From Bacteroidales bacterium Phil6 (lineage in GTDB: Bacteria > Bacteroidota > Bacteroidia > Bacteroidales > F082): 64,000 nucleotides of DNA. The notes below the pieces were generated by a model. That model saw only the letters and a program-made list of their open reading frames with translations. It was not told the DNA's origin and ran no database searches. Location of the stretch: positions 1-64,000 of the forward strand of contig NWBN01000002.1 in NCBI GenBank assembly GCA_002633315.1. Reading direction: 5' to 3'. Numbering within the stretch: the stretch's first letter is position 1; each line of letters starts with the position of its first letter. This document shows, piece by piece, positions 51,825 to 61,886 of the stretch. A program made the position numbers and the translations under genes.

Positions 51825-53564
51825 TTATTTTGTATATTTCCTTTTTCTCACAAAAGCAAAAACAAGTCCGAAAATTATCACAATGACACTCGGCACAACA
51901 ACATTTAGTATCTGCCATAACATCGCATTATTATTGACTTTGTTCATATCGAGCAGACGTATTTTCAGTTCTCGAGAACGTATGCTGATAAGTCCTTCGC
52001 CGTCAACAAGATAACTAATGGCATTCTCAATAAAGTCTTTATTACCGTATGTCACTTGTGTATATTGATCGAATCCCAATGGAAGTGGATACCCTTGTGG
52101 AATATGAAACTGATTGCGAATGATATCGCCATCAGCTACTACAATCATACTTGTTGGCTCGCTTTCTTCTTTAAAACCTATCTCTTCGGATTCGACTATG
52201 GCTGATGCCATTCTGTTTGCATATAACGACTCAAAACGTCCCTTGAGAAGATAAGCCACCATCTGACCTTTTTGAGAAAACATCCTTTGGTCTGCCGGTT
52301 GTTTTAAAATACTCAGAGTGATAAACACAGGTGCTCCAGATATTTTTGTATAATCCGATGTCCTTAACAGTGGTATTTTCTGAATGCCTGGACTCGATGT
52401 AGTGGCTTCCATAGAACTTATAAAATCAGCTTTTAGCAAATTTATATTGTTAACGATAGGATTCTTTGATGCTGCGTTGAGGAGAGGGAAATAATACCAT
52501 CTGTAGTATTCTATCTGTGCCTGTCCACCCATCTGTCCTGTTCTTAAAGCTATGGCAGCACAATTATAGTCCAAAAGCAAATTTTTATTTAACTTGACGC
52601 CATATTTAAACAACTGGTCATCGAGATTGAGGTCAAGGACAGTACCCATTGTAGATTCCGAGTTCATCAAACTGTCCATGGTAGCAGAGATAGGATCGAT
52701 GAGCCATAACACTTTACCGCCATACATCACATATTGGTCTATGATAAATTTGTCTTTCTCCGAAAAAGGCCGGGCAGGTTTTGCTATAACAATAGCATCA
52801 TAGATAGGTTCTACCACGGTAGTGCTATCAGCTTTCTTGGTACGACGGGTCAAAGCACTTATCTGTTCATCAATGGTGACACGTTTTACCGAATACTTTT
52901 TCGACAAGGTTCTTGTAATGTCAAAAACCTCGTCTTCGTTGAGCTCTCCGTGACCTTCAATAAATGCTATTGAAGGTTTGTTCTGTGTTGAAATATCTTT
53001 TATTGCGCTGATGAACTTGTATTCTAAATTTTGAATAGAATTGTTAAGTACTGCTTCCGAAGACTTCCCAAGTTGGGTATCAAGTAAATCAATAGGCATT
53101 TCTTTCTCACGATAACTTAACAGAACACAAGGCCAAATAACAATTTGTTGTGAACCATCTTTGGTTTGTATAGACAATTCTGTAGGATTCAAACCACTTT
53201 GATATAACAACTTGTAAGTCTCGCTACGTTCTGCGGCATCATTGCTTTCCGACGGGTTGATAAATTCATAATCTATGAATTTGCTATAAGCCCTGAACTC
53301 ATCGAGCATCTCTTTTGTCTCCTTACGCAGTTTTTTAAATCCGGCAGGAAAGTCTCCTTCCAAATACACACGGAAATACACATAATCATCGAGATTGCGC
53401 AATATGTCTTTTGAAGTCTCCGACAAGGTATAACGTTTCTCGCTTGTAAGGTCAAAACGAGTATAAACCACAGAACTTATGACATTGACTACTATTATCA
53501 ACACTAATAATACCAATATTGATATTATATCATTTCTTTTGACATTTTTTCTTTTACTGTCCAT
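51825..53564 (-). CDS. gldG: Gliding-type ABC transport auxiliary protein GldG
   Basis: 579 residues: an N-terminal membrane helix (about 14-32), a large extracytoplasmic region with the ABC-type auxiliary (GldG/IFT52-like) domain (RFDLTSEKRYTLSETSKDIL near 37-56, VYLEGDFPAGFKKLRKETKE, FIEGHGELNEDEVF, KVLWLIDPI) and a C-terminal helix (about 555-573). In Flavobacterium GldG works with GldA and GldF; no gldA ATPase is in the window. It follows gldF by 9 bases and precedes the DUF4340 gene. Confidence 0.85.
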   Translation of the reverse strand: MDSKRKNVKRNDIISILVLLVLIIVVNVISSVVYTRFDLTSEKRYTLSETSKDILRNLDDYVYFRVYLEGDFPAGFKKLRKETKEMLDEFRAYSKFIDYEFINPSESNDAAERSETYKLLYQSGLNPTELSIQTKDGSQQIVIWPCVLLSYREKEMPIDLLDTQLGKSSEAVLNNSIQNLEYKFISAIKDISTQNKPSIAFIEGHGELNEDEVFDITRTLSKKYSVKRVTIDEQISALTRRTKKADSTTVVEPIYDAIVIAKPARPFSEKDKFIIDQYVMYGGKVLWLIDPISATMDSLMNSESTMGTVLDLNLDDQLFKYGVKLNKNLLLDYNCAAIALRTGQMGGQAQIEYYRWYYFPLLNAASKNPIVNNINLLKADFISSMEATTSSPGIQKIPLLRTSDYTKISGAPVFITLSILKQPADQRMFSQKGQMVAYLLKGRFESLYANRMASAIVESEEIGFKEESEPTSMIVVADGDIIRNQFHIPQGYPLPLGFDQYTQVTYGNKDFIENAISYLVDGEGLISIRSRELKIRLLDMNKVNNNAMLWQILNVVVPSVIVIIFGLVFAFVRKRKYTK

Positions 53565-53573
53565 ATTCCCCTC

Positions 53574-54305
53574 CTACCATTTACGTATTGACAAAGTAAG
53601 TTTTGTCAAACTCAAAAACAACACAATGACACTGAGAAAATATATAAGGTCACGAGTATCGATGACGCCCCTGCTCATAGAACTGTAGTGATTTGCCATT
53701 CCAAGTTGCTGAATGAAAAGGTCAACCTTGCCGAAAAGAGCCATGGAATAAATCAAATCAAAACCGAGATAAAGGAATCCGCATAAAAACACAGACAAGA
53801 TAAAAGCAAGTATTTGATTGTTTGTCACAGAACTGCAGAACAATCCTATCGATACAAAAGTGGCACTTAAGAAAAACAATCCAATATAAGATCCCCAAAA
53901 ACCACCGTTATCGACATTACCAACAGGCAGACTTAATTGATATACAGATATATAATATATCAATGTCGGTAAAAGAGCCATTATCACGAGAACCACACCC
54001 GCAAAATATTTACCTGTTACTATCTGCCAGTCCGACAACGGCTTGGTAAGAAGCATTTCTATGGTACCGGTACGTCGTTCCTCCGCAAAACTGCGCATTG
54101 TAACGGCAGGTACCAAAAACAGAAACACCCATGGGGCAAGTATAAACAAACTGTCGAGATTGGCATAGCCAAACGTCATAACATTAAAATCACTTTGGAA
54201 CACCCATAAAAACAAACCGGTTATGAGTAAAAACACAACAACAACCATTATTCCTATCAAGGAGCCTAAAAAATTGCTGATTTCTTTCTTAAACAGTGCA
54301 TACAT
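53574..54305 (-). CDS. gldF: Gliding-type ABC transporter permease GldF
   Basis: 243 residues with six membrane helices, an ABC-2-type permease: MYALFKKEISNFLGSLIGIM start, then the conserved cytoplasmic loop MRSFAEERRTGTIEMLLTKP (about 66-85) and DWQIVTGKYFAGVV. It is the first gene of the gldF-gldG-DUF4340 operon with a -7 box (TATCTTTG read at 54332-54339) about 27 bases before the start. The partner ATPase would be elsewhere in the genome. Confidence 0.87.
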   Translation of the reverse strand: MYALFKKEISNFLGSLIGIMVVVVFLLITGLFLWVFQSDFNVMTFGYANLDSLFILAPWVFLFLVPAVTMRSFAEERRTGTIEMLLTKPLSDWQIVTGKYFAGVVLVIMALLPTLIYYISVYQLSLPVGNVDNGGFWGSYIGLFFLSATFVSIGLFCSSVTNNQILAFILSVFLCGFLYLGFDLIYSMALFGKVDLFIQQLGMANHYSSMSRGVIDTRDLIYFLSVIVLFLSLTKLTLSIRKW

Positions 54306-54386
54306 ACATTGTTCACCTATTAATTATCTTACAAAGATACGATTTTTTATTTAATTTATTGTGATATCATAAAAAAAGCTCTTTTG

Positions 54387-55070
54387 TCATTCTATATCAA
54401 AAGCTTTCCATGGCATGACATCAGGTAATGGAGCCTTGACGCACAACTCTGTTTTCAATGTAGGGTGCTCAAATACAACTTTATAAGCATGAAGACCTAT
54501 AGACCCATCCGGATTGGAACGTGGAAACCCATATTTCAGGTCTCCTTTTATAGGACATCCGATATGAGCAAGTTGCACCCTTATCTGATGATGCCGACCG
54601 GTCATGAGGTCTATTTCCAACAGATAATAATTATCACAATCAGCCACCACACGATAACGCAGTTGTGCCAACTTAGCCCCTTTGGTGCCCGGCTTTACTA
54701 TATAAGATTTGTTTTGCTGTTCGTTTTTTATCATATAATCCGACAGTTCATCTTCTGCTTTGGGCGGACAATTTTTCACCAACGCATAATAAGTCTTATG
54801 AAAATCTCTGTTCTTCACTTTCTCCGTCATTCTGCCAAGAGCCTTACTTGTACGGGCGAATACCACAACACCGCTGACCGGACGGTCCACTCTATGTACC
54901 AAACCGGCAAATACCTCTCCTGGTTTGTGATATTTCTCTTTGATATAAGCTTTTACCTTATCAAGAAGACATATATCGCCTGTTTTGTCCCCTTGTACTA
55001 TCTCCGACGATAACTTATTTACAATCAGCAGATGATTGTCTTCATACAAAATACGGTCTTTGATATCCAT
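54387..55070 (-). CDS. RluA-family RNA pseudouridine synthase
   Basis: 227 residues, short and without the N-terminal S4 domain. The catalytic block HRVDRPVSGVVVFARTSKAL (about 61-80, catalytic Asp in HRVD) and RYRVVADCDNYYLLEIDLMT, GRHHQIRVQLAHIGCPIKGD, LHAYKVVFEHP are all present. The target uridine (23S rRNA or tRNA) cannot be read. It is 14 bases after panB and co-transcribed with it; the order panB-RluA-type recurs in Bacteroidetes. Confidence 0.9.
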   Translation of the reverse strand: MDIKDRILYEDNHLLIVNKLSSEIVQGDKTGDICLLDKVKAYIKEKYHKPGEVFAGLVHRVDRPVSGVVVFARTSKALGRMTEKVKNRDFHKTYYALVKNCPPKAEDELSDYMIKNEQQNKSYIVKPGTKGAKLAQLRYRVVADCDNYYLLEIDLMTGRHHQIRVQLAHIGCPIKGDLKYGFPRSNPDGSIGLHAYKVVFEHPTLKTELCVKAPLPDVMPWKAFDIE

Positions 55071-55084
55071 GACAAATCCGTAAA

Positions 55085-55900
55085 TTAATATTGTTCCTTT
55101 TCATTTGGGAAAGTAACATCCTTAACATCTCTTATGTAGGAATGTACGGAATCCTTGATGATATTGTATAGATTATTATATCTACGCAAAAAACGAGGAG
55201 TGAAATCGGTATTTATTCCCAACATATCGTGAAGCACCAACACTTGTCCGTCGCAACCGGAGCCTGCGCCTATGCCAATGGTTGGTATCTTCAATGATGC
55301 CGTCACCTCCGATGCAAGTTGTGCCGGAATCTTTTCAAACACTATGCTGAAACAACCTTTTTCCTGTAATAACAAGGCGTCTTCACGCAGTTTTTGAGCC
55401 TCGTCAACATCTTTGGCTCGTACCACGTAAGTACCGAACTTGTTGATACTTTGAGGAGTAAGTCCAAGATGCCCCATCACAGGTATGCCTGCGCTTACAA
55501 TACGTTCCACCGACTCTATGATTTCGCGACCTCCTTCCATCTTAACCGCATTGGCGCCGGATTCTTTCATGATACGTATTGCAGAATTCAATGCTTCTTT
55601 GGAATTGCCCTGATAAGTACCGAAAGGCAAGTCAACAACGACAAAGGCACGAGACACTGCTCGTACCACCGATGAAGCATGATATATCATCTCGTTAAGA
55701 GTGATGGGTAAAGTAGTCTTATACCCGGCCATGACATTGGAAGCACTGTCACCGACCAAAATAACATCAATATTGGACTCATCGAGTATCTTGGCCATAG
55801 AATAATCATAGGCAGTAAGAACAGCTATCTTCTCTCCCTTGTTCTTCATCTCCTGAAGCACATGGGTTGTAATAAGCGATACATTATGCGATAAATACAT
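55085..55900 (-). CDS. panB: 3-methyl-2-oxobutanoate hydroxymethyltransferase
   Basis: First committed step of pantothenate and coenzyme A synthesis, adding a hydroxymethyl group from methylenetetrahydrofolate. 271 residues: [36 protein letters not shown], the [20 protein letters not shown] segment with the substrate Lys, [20 protein letters not shown], and FEKIPAQLA with the catalytic Glu. All functional residues appear. A -7 box is read at 55924-55931, about 24 bases before the start. panC and panD are not in the window. Confidence 0.95.
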   Translation of the reverse strand: MYLSHNVSLITTHVLQEMKNKGEKIAVLTAYDYSMAKILDESNIDVILVGDSASNVMAGYKTTLPITLNEMIYHASSVVRAVSRAFVVVDLPFGTYQGNSKEALNSAIRIMKESGANAVKMEGGREIIESVERIVSAGIPVMGHLGLTPQSINKFGTYVVRAKDVDEAQKLREDALLLQEKGCFSIVFEKIPAQLASEVTASLKIPTIGIGAGSGCDGQVLVLHDMLGINTDFTPRFLRRYNNLYNIIKDSVHSYIRDVKDVTFPNEKEQY

Positions 55901-55984
55901 CTTCAGTTTATTTAATTACGCCACAAAAATATAAAAAATTCATTCAATGTCACTTTTTTTGTACCAAGAATCATAATAATGATG

Positions 55985-55992
55985 TATCTTTG
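55985..55992 (+). promoter_or_regulatory. -7 box of the DUF4249-type lipoprotein gene
   Basis: TATCTTTG, exact consensus; TTG at 55959-55961 is 23 bases away, slightly wide. It favours the ATG at 56024 over an upstream TTG at 56012. Confidence 0.6.
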
Positions 55993-56023
55993 CACGTTTT
56001 GATATTCATAATTGAACGTAAAG

Positions 56024-57031
56024 ATGAAGAGGTTACATATCATATTTTTATTTTTTGTGACTGCCTTGATTTTTCAATCTTGCAGTACAGATGTCGATTT
56101 ATTCGCTGATGGTGAAGAATATACCATAGTTTATGCCATGCTGAACCCGAGTTTGGATACCAACTATGTCAAAATAACCAAATCATTCACCGGCAATGCC
56201 AATGAAAATGCTCTCAATTACGACCTTAGCAATTACGATTATAAACTTGATGTACGTTTGGTTAATAAACGTCATAACGACACCATAATACTCGACACTG
56301 TTTCCGTTTATAAACCATACGACCCTAATACTCCATTTTACAGCGACTGTCAACAACTTTATTACTATACGACACATAAATTACAGGATGGAGATACATA
56401 TCAATTGATTATAAAGAAAAGAGATGGTAGCATTATTTCTTCAGAAGTAAAAATAATAAGTGAATTTGTTTTTGCTTCATATATCAATAATACCATATCA
56501 TTCGAATCTAACGTATCCAATCAATCCAATCAGATACGTTGGAGATATAATGATATCAATAATGCCACATACGCAACTTATTATGAGGTAATAGGTTATT
56601 TTCATTATAAACAGGTGAATCCTGGTAGTACCGATACCTTGGATTATTCCATGACATGGAACATGGGAAACGGAACATACCAAGAATTAATCACAGATAT
56701 ATATCTGCATACCACTCATATACCTTCAGATTTTTATAATCAACTCAACTCAGATGTAAATATTATCAACAACAGTCCTCAAGGCGTAAAACGTTATTTT
56801 GGCAGTTTTGAAGTTGTCATTACTGCCGTTGGCGAAGAATTATACGATTACATGTTAGCAAACAACAGCAGTAGTGCAATACAGGATACACCTGAATATT
56901 CCAACATAGAAAACGGCATAGGTCTTATGTCGTCTCGTTTCATTCTTTCAAAGAATTTTACCATTAATCCTTTGACAAGAAGGAATCTTGCAGATAATTA
57001 TCCTGAATGGGGATTTGTTTATGAACCATGA
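56024..57031 (+). CDS. DUF4249-type exported lipoprotein
   Basis: 335 residues with a signal peptide and lipobox (ALIFQSC, Cys20), then a beta-rich domain: YTIVYAMLNPSLDTNYVKIT, LSNYDYKLDVRL, YYYTTHKLQDGDTYQLIIKK and the ending SAIQDTPEYSNIENGIGLMS followed by SRFIL. The layout matches DUF4249-type lipoproteins of Bacteroidetes; the family name is given with reserve. No catalytic motif is visible. It has its own promoter and terminator. The function is unknown. Confidence 0.65.
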   Translation: MKRLHIIFLFFVTALIFQSCSTDVDLFADGEEYTIVYAMLNPSLDTNYVKITKSFTGNANENALNYDLSNYDYKLDVRLVNKRHNDTIILDTVSVYKPYDPNTPFYSDCQQLYYYTTHKLQDGDTYQLIIKKRDGSIISSEVKIISEFVFASYINNTISFESNVSNQSNQIRWRYNDINNATYATYYEVIGYFHYKQVNPGSTDTLDYSMTWNMGNGTYQELITDIYLHTTHIPSDFYNQLNSDVNIINNSPQGVKRYFGSFEVVITAVGEELYDYMLANNSSSAIQDTPEYSNIENGIGLMSSRFILSKNFTINPLTRRNLADNYPEWGFVYEP

Positions 57032-57072
57032 TAAAGACATGTTTTTCTGTCGTTTTGTCATTGTTTTTTAAA

Positions 57073-57208
57073 GTTTGTCAGTAAAAAACAAGCAGTTTGT
57101 CAGTAATAAAGACAACGTTTAATATGATATAAGTCATTAAGAATCACCAAAATAGTGGTTCTTTTTGATTTTATTGACCAAATATTTGCCAAGAATTTCA
57201 TTTTGGCA
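57073..57208 (+). promoter_or_regulatory. Repeats and palindrome upstream of dnaK
   Basis: GTTTGTCAGTAA occurs at 57073-57084 and 57095-57106, 22 bp apart, with a related TTTTGTCA at 57053-57060. A palindrome TGCCAA-N10-TTGGCA lies at 57187-57208. No TAnnTTTG box stands at the usual distance, so heat-shock or other control is likely; a good Shine-Dalgarno (AGGAG, 57255-57259) precedes dnaK. Confidence 0.45.
57139..57166 (+). terminator. Terminator of the DUF4249-type gene
   Basis: Stem AAGAATCAC / GTGGTTCTT (one G-T pair, 7-base loop, 57139-57163) followed by TTTTT. About 110 bases after the stop and before dnaK. Confidence 0.75.
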
Positions 57209-57267
57209 CAAAGATTGACAAAATGATGACAAAAAAGAACAACAAATAATAAATAGGAGACAAAAAC

Positions 57268-59187
57268 ATGTCAAAAATTATCGGTATAGACTTAGGAACA
57301 ACAAATTCATGTGTTGCCGTGATGGAAGGCAATGAACCGGTTGTCATTCCGAACAGTGAAGGACACCGTACCACACCATCAGTAGTGGCATTCACAGACA
57401 ATGGTGAACGTAAAGTGGGTGAACCTGCCAAACGTCAGGCTATCACCAACCCGTTAAGAACAATATATTCCATCAAACGTTTTATGGGCGAGACTTACGA
57501 CAAGGTCCAAAGCGAGATTGGAAGAGTACCTTATAAAGTAATAAAAGGACCCAACAACACTCCGCGTATAGACATAGATGGAAAGACATATACACCACAG
57601 GAAATTTCGGCAATGATACTTCAAAAAATGAAGAAGACAGCCGAAGATTACTTGGGACAGACAGTATCGGAAGCTGTCATCACAGTGCCGGCTTATTTCA
57701 GCGACTCACAACGTCAGGCTACTAAAGAAGCCGGTGAGATAGCTGGTCTTAAAGTCCGTCGTATCATAAACGAACCTACTGCAGCAGCTTTGGCTTACGG
57801 TCTCGACAAGAAGAAAAACGATGTCAAAGTAGCTGTTTATGACCTCGGAGGCGGAACATTCGATATCTCTATCCTTGAATTGGGAGACGGAGTATTCGAA
57901 GTGAAGTCCACCAACGGTAATACTCACCTCGGTGGTGACGACTTCGATGAGAAGATTATCAACTGGCTGGCAGAAGAATTTATGAAAGAAGAAGGTTTAG
58001 ACCTCCGCAAAGACCCCATGTCATTGCAACGTCTGAAAGAAGCTGCAGAGAAAGCCAAGATAGAATTGTCTTCATCGACCGAAACTGAGATCAACCTGCC
58101 GTACATCACAGCTACCGCAACAGGTCCTAAACACCTTGTACGTAAGTTGTCACGTGCTAAGTTCGAGCAGTTGTGCGACGACCTTATCCGTGCTACCATA
58201 GAGCCTTGCCGTAAAGCATTGCAAGATGCCGGAATGAGCACAAGCGACATTGACGATGTCATCCTGGTGGGCGGTTCTACACGTATCCCTGCTATTCAAA
58301 ACATAGTCAGAGACTTCTTTGGCAAAGAACCTTCAAAAGGTGTCAACCCGGACGAGGTGGTGGCTATTGGTGCTTCAATACAAGGTGGCGTGTTGACTGG
58401 TGAAGTCAAAGACGTGCTGTTGCTTGATGTCACCCCGTTGTCACTCGGTATAGAGACATTAGGCGGCGTGATGACAAAACTGATAGAGGCCAATACCACT
58501 ATCCCGACCAAGAAATCAGAGGTGTTCTCTACAGCTGTGGATAACCAACCTTCTGTTGAGATACATGTGTTGCAAGGTGAAAGACCTATGGCAAATCAAA
58601 ATAAGACCATAGGAAGATTCCACCTCGACAGCATACCTCCGGCGCCACGTGGAGTGCCTCAGATAGAGGTTACTTTCGACATTGACTCCAACGGTATCTT
58701 GAACGTATCGGCAAAAGACAAGGCTACAGGAAAATCACAAAGCATACGTATCGAGGCTTCTTCAGGCTTGAGTGAAGAGGAAATCAAGAGAATGAAAGCC
58801 GAAGCGGAAGCCAATGCCGAAGCTGACAAGAAAGAACGTGAGAAAATAGATAAACTGAATGCTGCCGACGCCATGATATTCCAAACGGAAAAACAGATGA
58901 AGGAATATGGCGACAAACTGCCTGCCGACAAGAAAGCCGAGATAGAAAATATTTTGGGCAAGCTCAAGACTGCACATCAGGCGCAGGATATAGCAGGTGT
59001 TGATGCTGCAATGGCTGAGATGAACGCTATATGGCAAAAGGCAAGCGAAGAGATGTACAAGAACGCCGGCGGTCCTCAGGGCGGCGCACAAAGCGGTCCT
59101 CAGGGCAGTTACCAGAACCCTAACAGCGGTCAAAGCGGTAACAGTGACGACGATGTAACAGATGTTGACTTTGAGGAAGTCAAGTAA
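57268..59187 (+). CDS. dnaK: Molecular chaperone DnaK (Hsp70)
   Basis: Cytoplasmic folding chaperone. 639 residues: ATPase domain with [18 protein letters not shown] (4-21), the [14 protein letters not shown] segment, [12 protein letters not shown] and the [20 protein letters not shown] linker region, then the substrate-binding beta domain and a helical lid; it ends in a Gly/Gln-rich stretch and the canonical acidic [13 protein letters not shown] tail. All motifs match full-length Hsp70. dnaJ and grpE are not adjacent. The upstream region has repeats that may mediate stress control. Confidence 0.97.
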   Translation: MSKIIGIDLGTTNSCVAVMEGNEPVVIPNSEGHRTTPSVVAFTDNGERKVGEPAKRQAITNPLRTIYSIKRFMGETYDKVQSEIGRVPYKVIKGPNNTPRIDIDGKTYTPQEISAMILQKMKKTAEDYLGQTVSEAVITVPAYFSDSQRQATKEAGEIAGLKVRRIINEPTAAALAYGLDKKKNDVKVAVYDLGGGTFDISILELGDGVFEVKSTNGNTHLGGDDFDEKIINWLAEEFMKEEGLDLRKDPMSLQRLKEAAEKAKIELSSSTETEINLPYITATATGPKHLVRKLSRAKFEQLCDDLIRATIEPCRKALQDAGMSTSDIDDVILVGGSTRIPAIQNIVRDFFGKEPSKGVNPDEVVAIGASIQGGVLTGEVKDVLLLDVTPLSLGIETLGGVMTKLIEANTTIPTKKSEVFSTAVDNQPSVEIHVLQGERPMANQNKTIGRFHLDSIPPAPRGVPQIEVTFDIDSNGILNVSAKDKATGKSQSIRIEASSGLSEEEIKRMKAEAEANAEADKKEREKIDKLNAADAMIFQTEKQMKEYGDKLPADKKAEIENILGKLKTAHQAQDIAGVDAAMAEMNAIWQKASEEMYKNAGGPQGGAQSGPQGSYQNPNSGQSGNSDDDVTDVDFEEVK

Positions 59188-59207
59188 GTTTAAAAATTAT
59201 TATAGAT

Positions 59208-59245
59208 AACAGCGTGTGGCTCTGTAAGTTACACGCTGTTTTTTT
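59208..59245 (+). terminator. Terminator of dnaK
   Basis: A perfect 10-bp stem (AACAGCGTGT / ACACGCTGTT, 13-base loop) followed by seven T. It lies 20 bases after the stop. Confidence 0.9.
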
Positions 59246-59611
59246 ATTTCCAGATTTCAATCTAACACTTTGTGTTATCATGATAAAATATCATTTGTGT
59301 ATTAAATAAGGATACATTTAGGATACATTTGCCTGTTTTTTCAACATTTCATACATCTATCAACAAAATCAGGATATTATTCTTTCCATTTCTTACAGAA
59401 TTTTTTCCATCTTTTCATTCCTGCAGGGATGCATTTAGCTTCGCAGAACTGCATTATAACCTGACTGATGAAAAGCTGCTTCAGACCATAAAAATTATAT
59501 GTACCTTAAAATCGATGAAACGGCACTATTTAGGAAATTTCTCTTTCTTCAAGACACCCCATCACCAATAGCAAGCCCTACAACTGTTTCATAAAGACTT
59601 GCAGTCTCTAC
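59246..59611. other. Intergenic region with a GGATACA tandem site
   Basis: About 365 bases with no convincing gene. At 59310-59327 the sequence GGATACATTTAGGATACAT repeats the GGATACA-N4-GGATACA pattern seen at 183-235. A short open frame at 59329-59571 follows it directly but has no ATG at its start and no recognisable family. Confidence 0.45.
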
Positions 59612-60121
59612 CTATTGGTTTACAGGTATAAAATAAGACTGTCGATGAAAATCCGAACCTCCTTCTGCTCCCATATTAACACCTTTAGTATCTGTAATTA
59701 CAAGACACTCCGTGATATTGCCAATAGTTGCAGTGTTGCTGATGCTGATATAACCGTTAGCAACAATATAGTTGCCAAGGGGTTCATCACATTTTTCTAT
59801 TTTATCAAGAACATGTTCCGGCAGTTCAATGAGGTATTCACCATACTGGCTGTCTTTTGATTTGAAAATATCATAATTTTCTTCTGATACTATAACCTCC
59901 CCATTATGAATAATGCTGATTTTGTCTTCGTAACTAAAAACAAAAACCACATTATCATCCGGATAATGAGAAGTATTCACCATTCCAATAACGCCTCCTA
60001 CGGATGAATTATACCACTGCCATGAACCATATACCGATTCGACATTTTCCAACTTAACTTTTTTACATGAACCTAATGTAATTAAGATAACTGTTATTAT
60101 TAATAATCTTAAAAGTTTCAT
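59612..60121 (-). CDS. Putative lipoprotein of unknown function
   Basis: 169 residues with a signal peptide and lipobox (MKLLRLLIITVILITLGSCK, Cys19), then a small beta-rich domain (SVYGSWQWYNSSVGGVIGM near 30-48, VVFVFSYEDKISIIHNGEVI). The GSWQWYNS start resembles small lipocalin-like or META-type folds found in Bacteroidetes lipoproteins, but I cannot name the family. The stop region lies near an intergenic repeat, and a hairpin (60279-60304) and cassette copy 1 lie upstream. Confidence 0.6.
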   Translation of the reverse strand: MKLLRLLIITVILITLGSCKKVKLENVESVYGSWQWYNSSVGGVIGMVNTSHYPDDNVVFVFSYEDKISIIHNGEVIVSEENYDIFKSKDSQYGEYLIELPEHVLDKIEKCDEPLGNYIVANGYISISNTATIGNITECLVITDTKGVNMGAEGGSDFHRQSYFIPVNQ

Positions 60122-60278
60122 AATAAGTGTTTTTTAGAAATTACAATTCGTGATTTACAATTATTTTCGTGTTTTTTGTTACTTCACCATTCTTATGAGA
60201 TATAATCCATAAAAAATTTATGTTGCATATAACCTATATTCTTCTATTATTAAGTATTAACAATTTGTGCTTATTACC

Positions 60279-60304
60279 GTCTCCGCATGAAGTACTACGG
60301 AGAC
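60279..60304. other. Inverted repeat upstream of the lipoprotein gene
   Basis: A perfect 7-bp stem GTCTCCG / CGGAGAC with a 12-base loop, GC-rich relative to its surroundings and without a T-run. On the minus strand it follows a tiny 8-codon frame (MKQHLETH) that starts where the cassette copy at 61887-62102 leads to the thioredoxin-like gene start. It may be a leader-peptide/attenuator remnant. Confidence 0.4.
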
Positions 60305-60346
60305 TTACTTAATGAGTTTCAAGATGTTGTTTCATGGCTTAAGATT

Positions 60347-60637
60347 TTTTCGCTTCAAAATTAAATATGTTTTTTCTTTTATCCAAAAAAATGTCATGTT
60401 TTTTACATGTTTTTACTCTATTTTTTATCAGATTGATTAACAATATGTTATATAATGTTTAAAATAAAATGTCATGTTTCTTTATTTGTAGGGATACTAT
60501 ATTGTGGTTTTTCTAACATAACAAATATGTATCCCTGTTTGTAAAGGCGTCATAATGCTACATTCTTATCATGACAATTTGATTTCAAATCTGTTAATTG
60601 TCATCAATATGAGTTTACATTACATCATTCTGTTTTT
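60347..60637. repeat. Duplicated intergenic cassette, copy 1
   Basis: 60471-60637 matches 61936-62102 with no gaps and only five differences, all in the first half; the final ~88 bases are identical. A further 5' part (60347-60398, with a minus-strand TAATTTTG box at 60356-60363) also matches copy 2, but about 75 bases are inserted in between in this copy. It contains the last codons and stop of the thioredoxin-like gene. Confidence 0.75.
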
Positions 60638-61869
60638 TTATTTTTCAAATACATTTCCTCATATTCGGCTTTCGCCTTCAGCAACTCGGAGTAATCGCCT
60701 AAATGACTTGTTTCATAAACAATCTCTTTTTTCGGAGATATTAGATAATAATAACCCTGAAATGGCAAGTTGATATGTTGTTTTATTCCTTTGGCAGAAT
60801 ATATGATGTCTTTGGAGTCGTCCTTTTCCGCCAACTTGCCCAACTGTTCCATATTGTTGGATTCGTAATTGATTGCCAAAATTCTGATGTCATTATTTTC
60901 CAATACTCTATATCCTAAAGAATCCTTCTCATGCTTGTAATTTTCCATGTTTTTCAGACATGGACCGCATGAAAATCTCCAGAAATTAAGGAGAATCCAA
61001 CTGTCGTATTCTTTTATTGTCGTGGTATCACAATTTATATTCACCAAAGGATAGTCGAGTATTTCCGTATTTATCTCTTTATTTTTTGAGTAATAATTAG
61101 GATTGGAATTATAATGGTAATTAAAATGTTTATATCGTTGACTGTCAAGTTTGAATATAGAATCTATGTAATTCTGCTTGTCGGAAAAATCGAAATTGTC
61201 CATTTTATAGAATCTTTCATAAAATGTTGAATCATCGGAATATATACATGTATAATATACACTGTCAAGTAAACCGCTACTGTCATTGACAAAAGAATGC
61301 ACATTTTCATGCCTAAGACCTTTTAAAGACTCATTTGACGATTTGTAATTTGTAAAAGAGCGTCCTTCAATGCTTATTTTTTCTTTGGCATATTGTCCTT
61401 GAGGTGCAGTAGGGACGTATATCTCTGTCCTAAGTTTGTTCTGCATGGGTAATATATAATATCCGATATATTTGAAATATGAATAAAGTTCTTGTTGTAT
61501 TCCAAAACAATGATACAAATCTGTAAATATATGAAAGTTTTTATAAACTGTTATGTCGTTATTCCCTTCATTTACAATTTCTATATTGTCTTTTGTCATC
61601 TTAAAAAAAATGTCGCCATATTCTGTTGTTTCATTTGCAAAAACAATCGGATCTTTCTTGTTGTAATACAATATTACTTCAAATTTTCTTTCCCATAAGT
61701 ACACACTGTCTCCATAAGTTTCCAAATGCACATTGAAACTAAGCCATTCGTATTTATCTGATAATTCCTGAGCGCGGGATATGTATGATTTTATTTTATC
61801 CGAGGTCTGGCATGTCGCAAAAGATAATGTGATAAATAACAATGCCATACATAAAAATATTCTTTTCAT
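60625..61869 (-). CDS. Exported protein with C-terminal TlpA/thioredoxin-like domain
   Basis: 414 residues: signal peptide (MKRIFLCMALLFITLSFATC), a 250-residue N-terminal region of unknown family with many aromatic and charged residues, and a C-terminal thioredoxin-fold domain (about 285-400) with the redox motif CGPC (Cys301-Cys304) in LLNFWRFSCGPCLKNM and a cis-Pro region INLPFQGYYYLI. Such proteins reduce or isomerise disulfides in the periplasm of Bacteroidetes; the lipobox is imperfect (FATC) so anchoring is unsure. A -7 box (TAACTTTG read at 61899-61906) gives a leader of about 23 bases. It is flanked on both sides by copies of the same cassette. Confidence 0.8.
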   Translation of the reverse strand: MKRIFLCMALLFITLSFATCQTSDKIKSYISRAQELSDKYEWLSFNVHLETYGDSVYLWERKFEVILYYNKKDPIVFANETTEYGDIFFKMTKDNIEIVNEGNNDITVYKNFHIFTDLYHCFGIQQELYSYFKYIGYYILPMQNKLRTEIYVPTAPQGQYAKEKISIEGRSFTNYKSSNESLKGLRHENVHSFVNDSSGLLDSVYYTCIYSDDSTFYERFYKMDNFDFSDKQNYIDSIFKLDSQRYKHFNYHYNSNPNYYSKNKEINTEILDYPLVNINCDTTTIKEYDSWILLNFWRFSCGPCLKNMENYKHEKDSLGYRVLENNDIRILAINYESNNMEQLGKLAEKDDSKDIIYSAKGIKQHINLPFQGYYYLISPKKEIVYETSHLGDYSELLKAKAEYEEMYLKNKKTE

Positions 61870-61886
61870 AATGTATATGGCTTAAA

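Noticed and set aside
59329..59571. A small plus-strand open frame after the GGATACA site downstream of dnaK
   Set aside because: It begins with TTG, has no ribosome-binding site, no recognisable family and sits next to a likely operator, so it is more likely non-coding.
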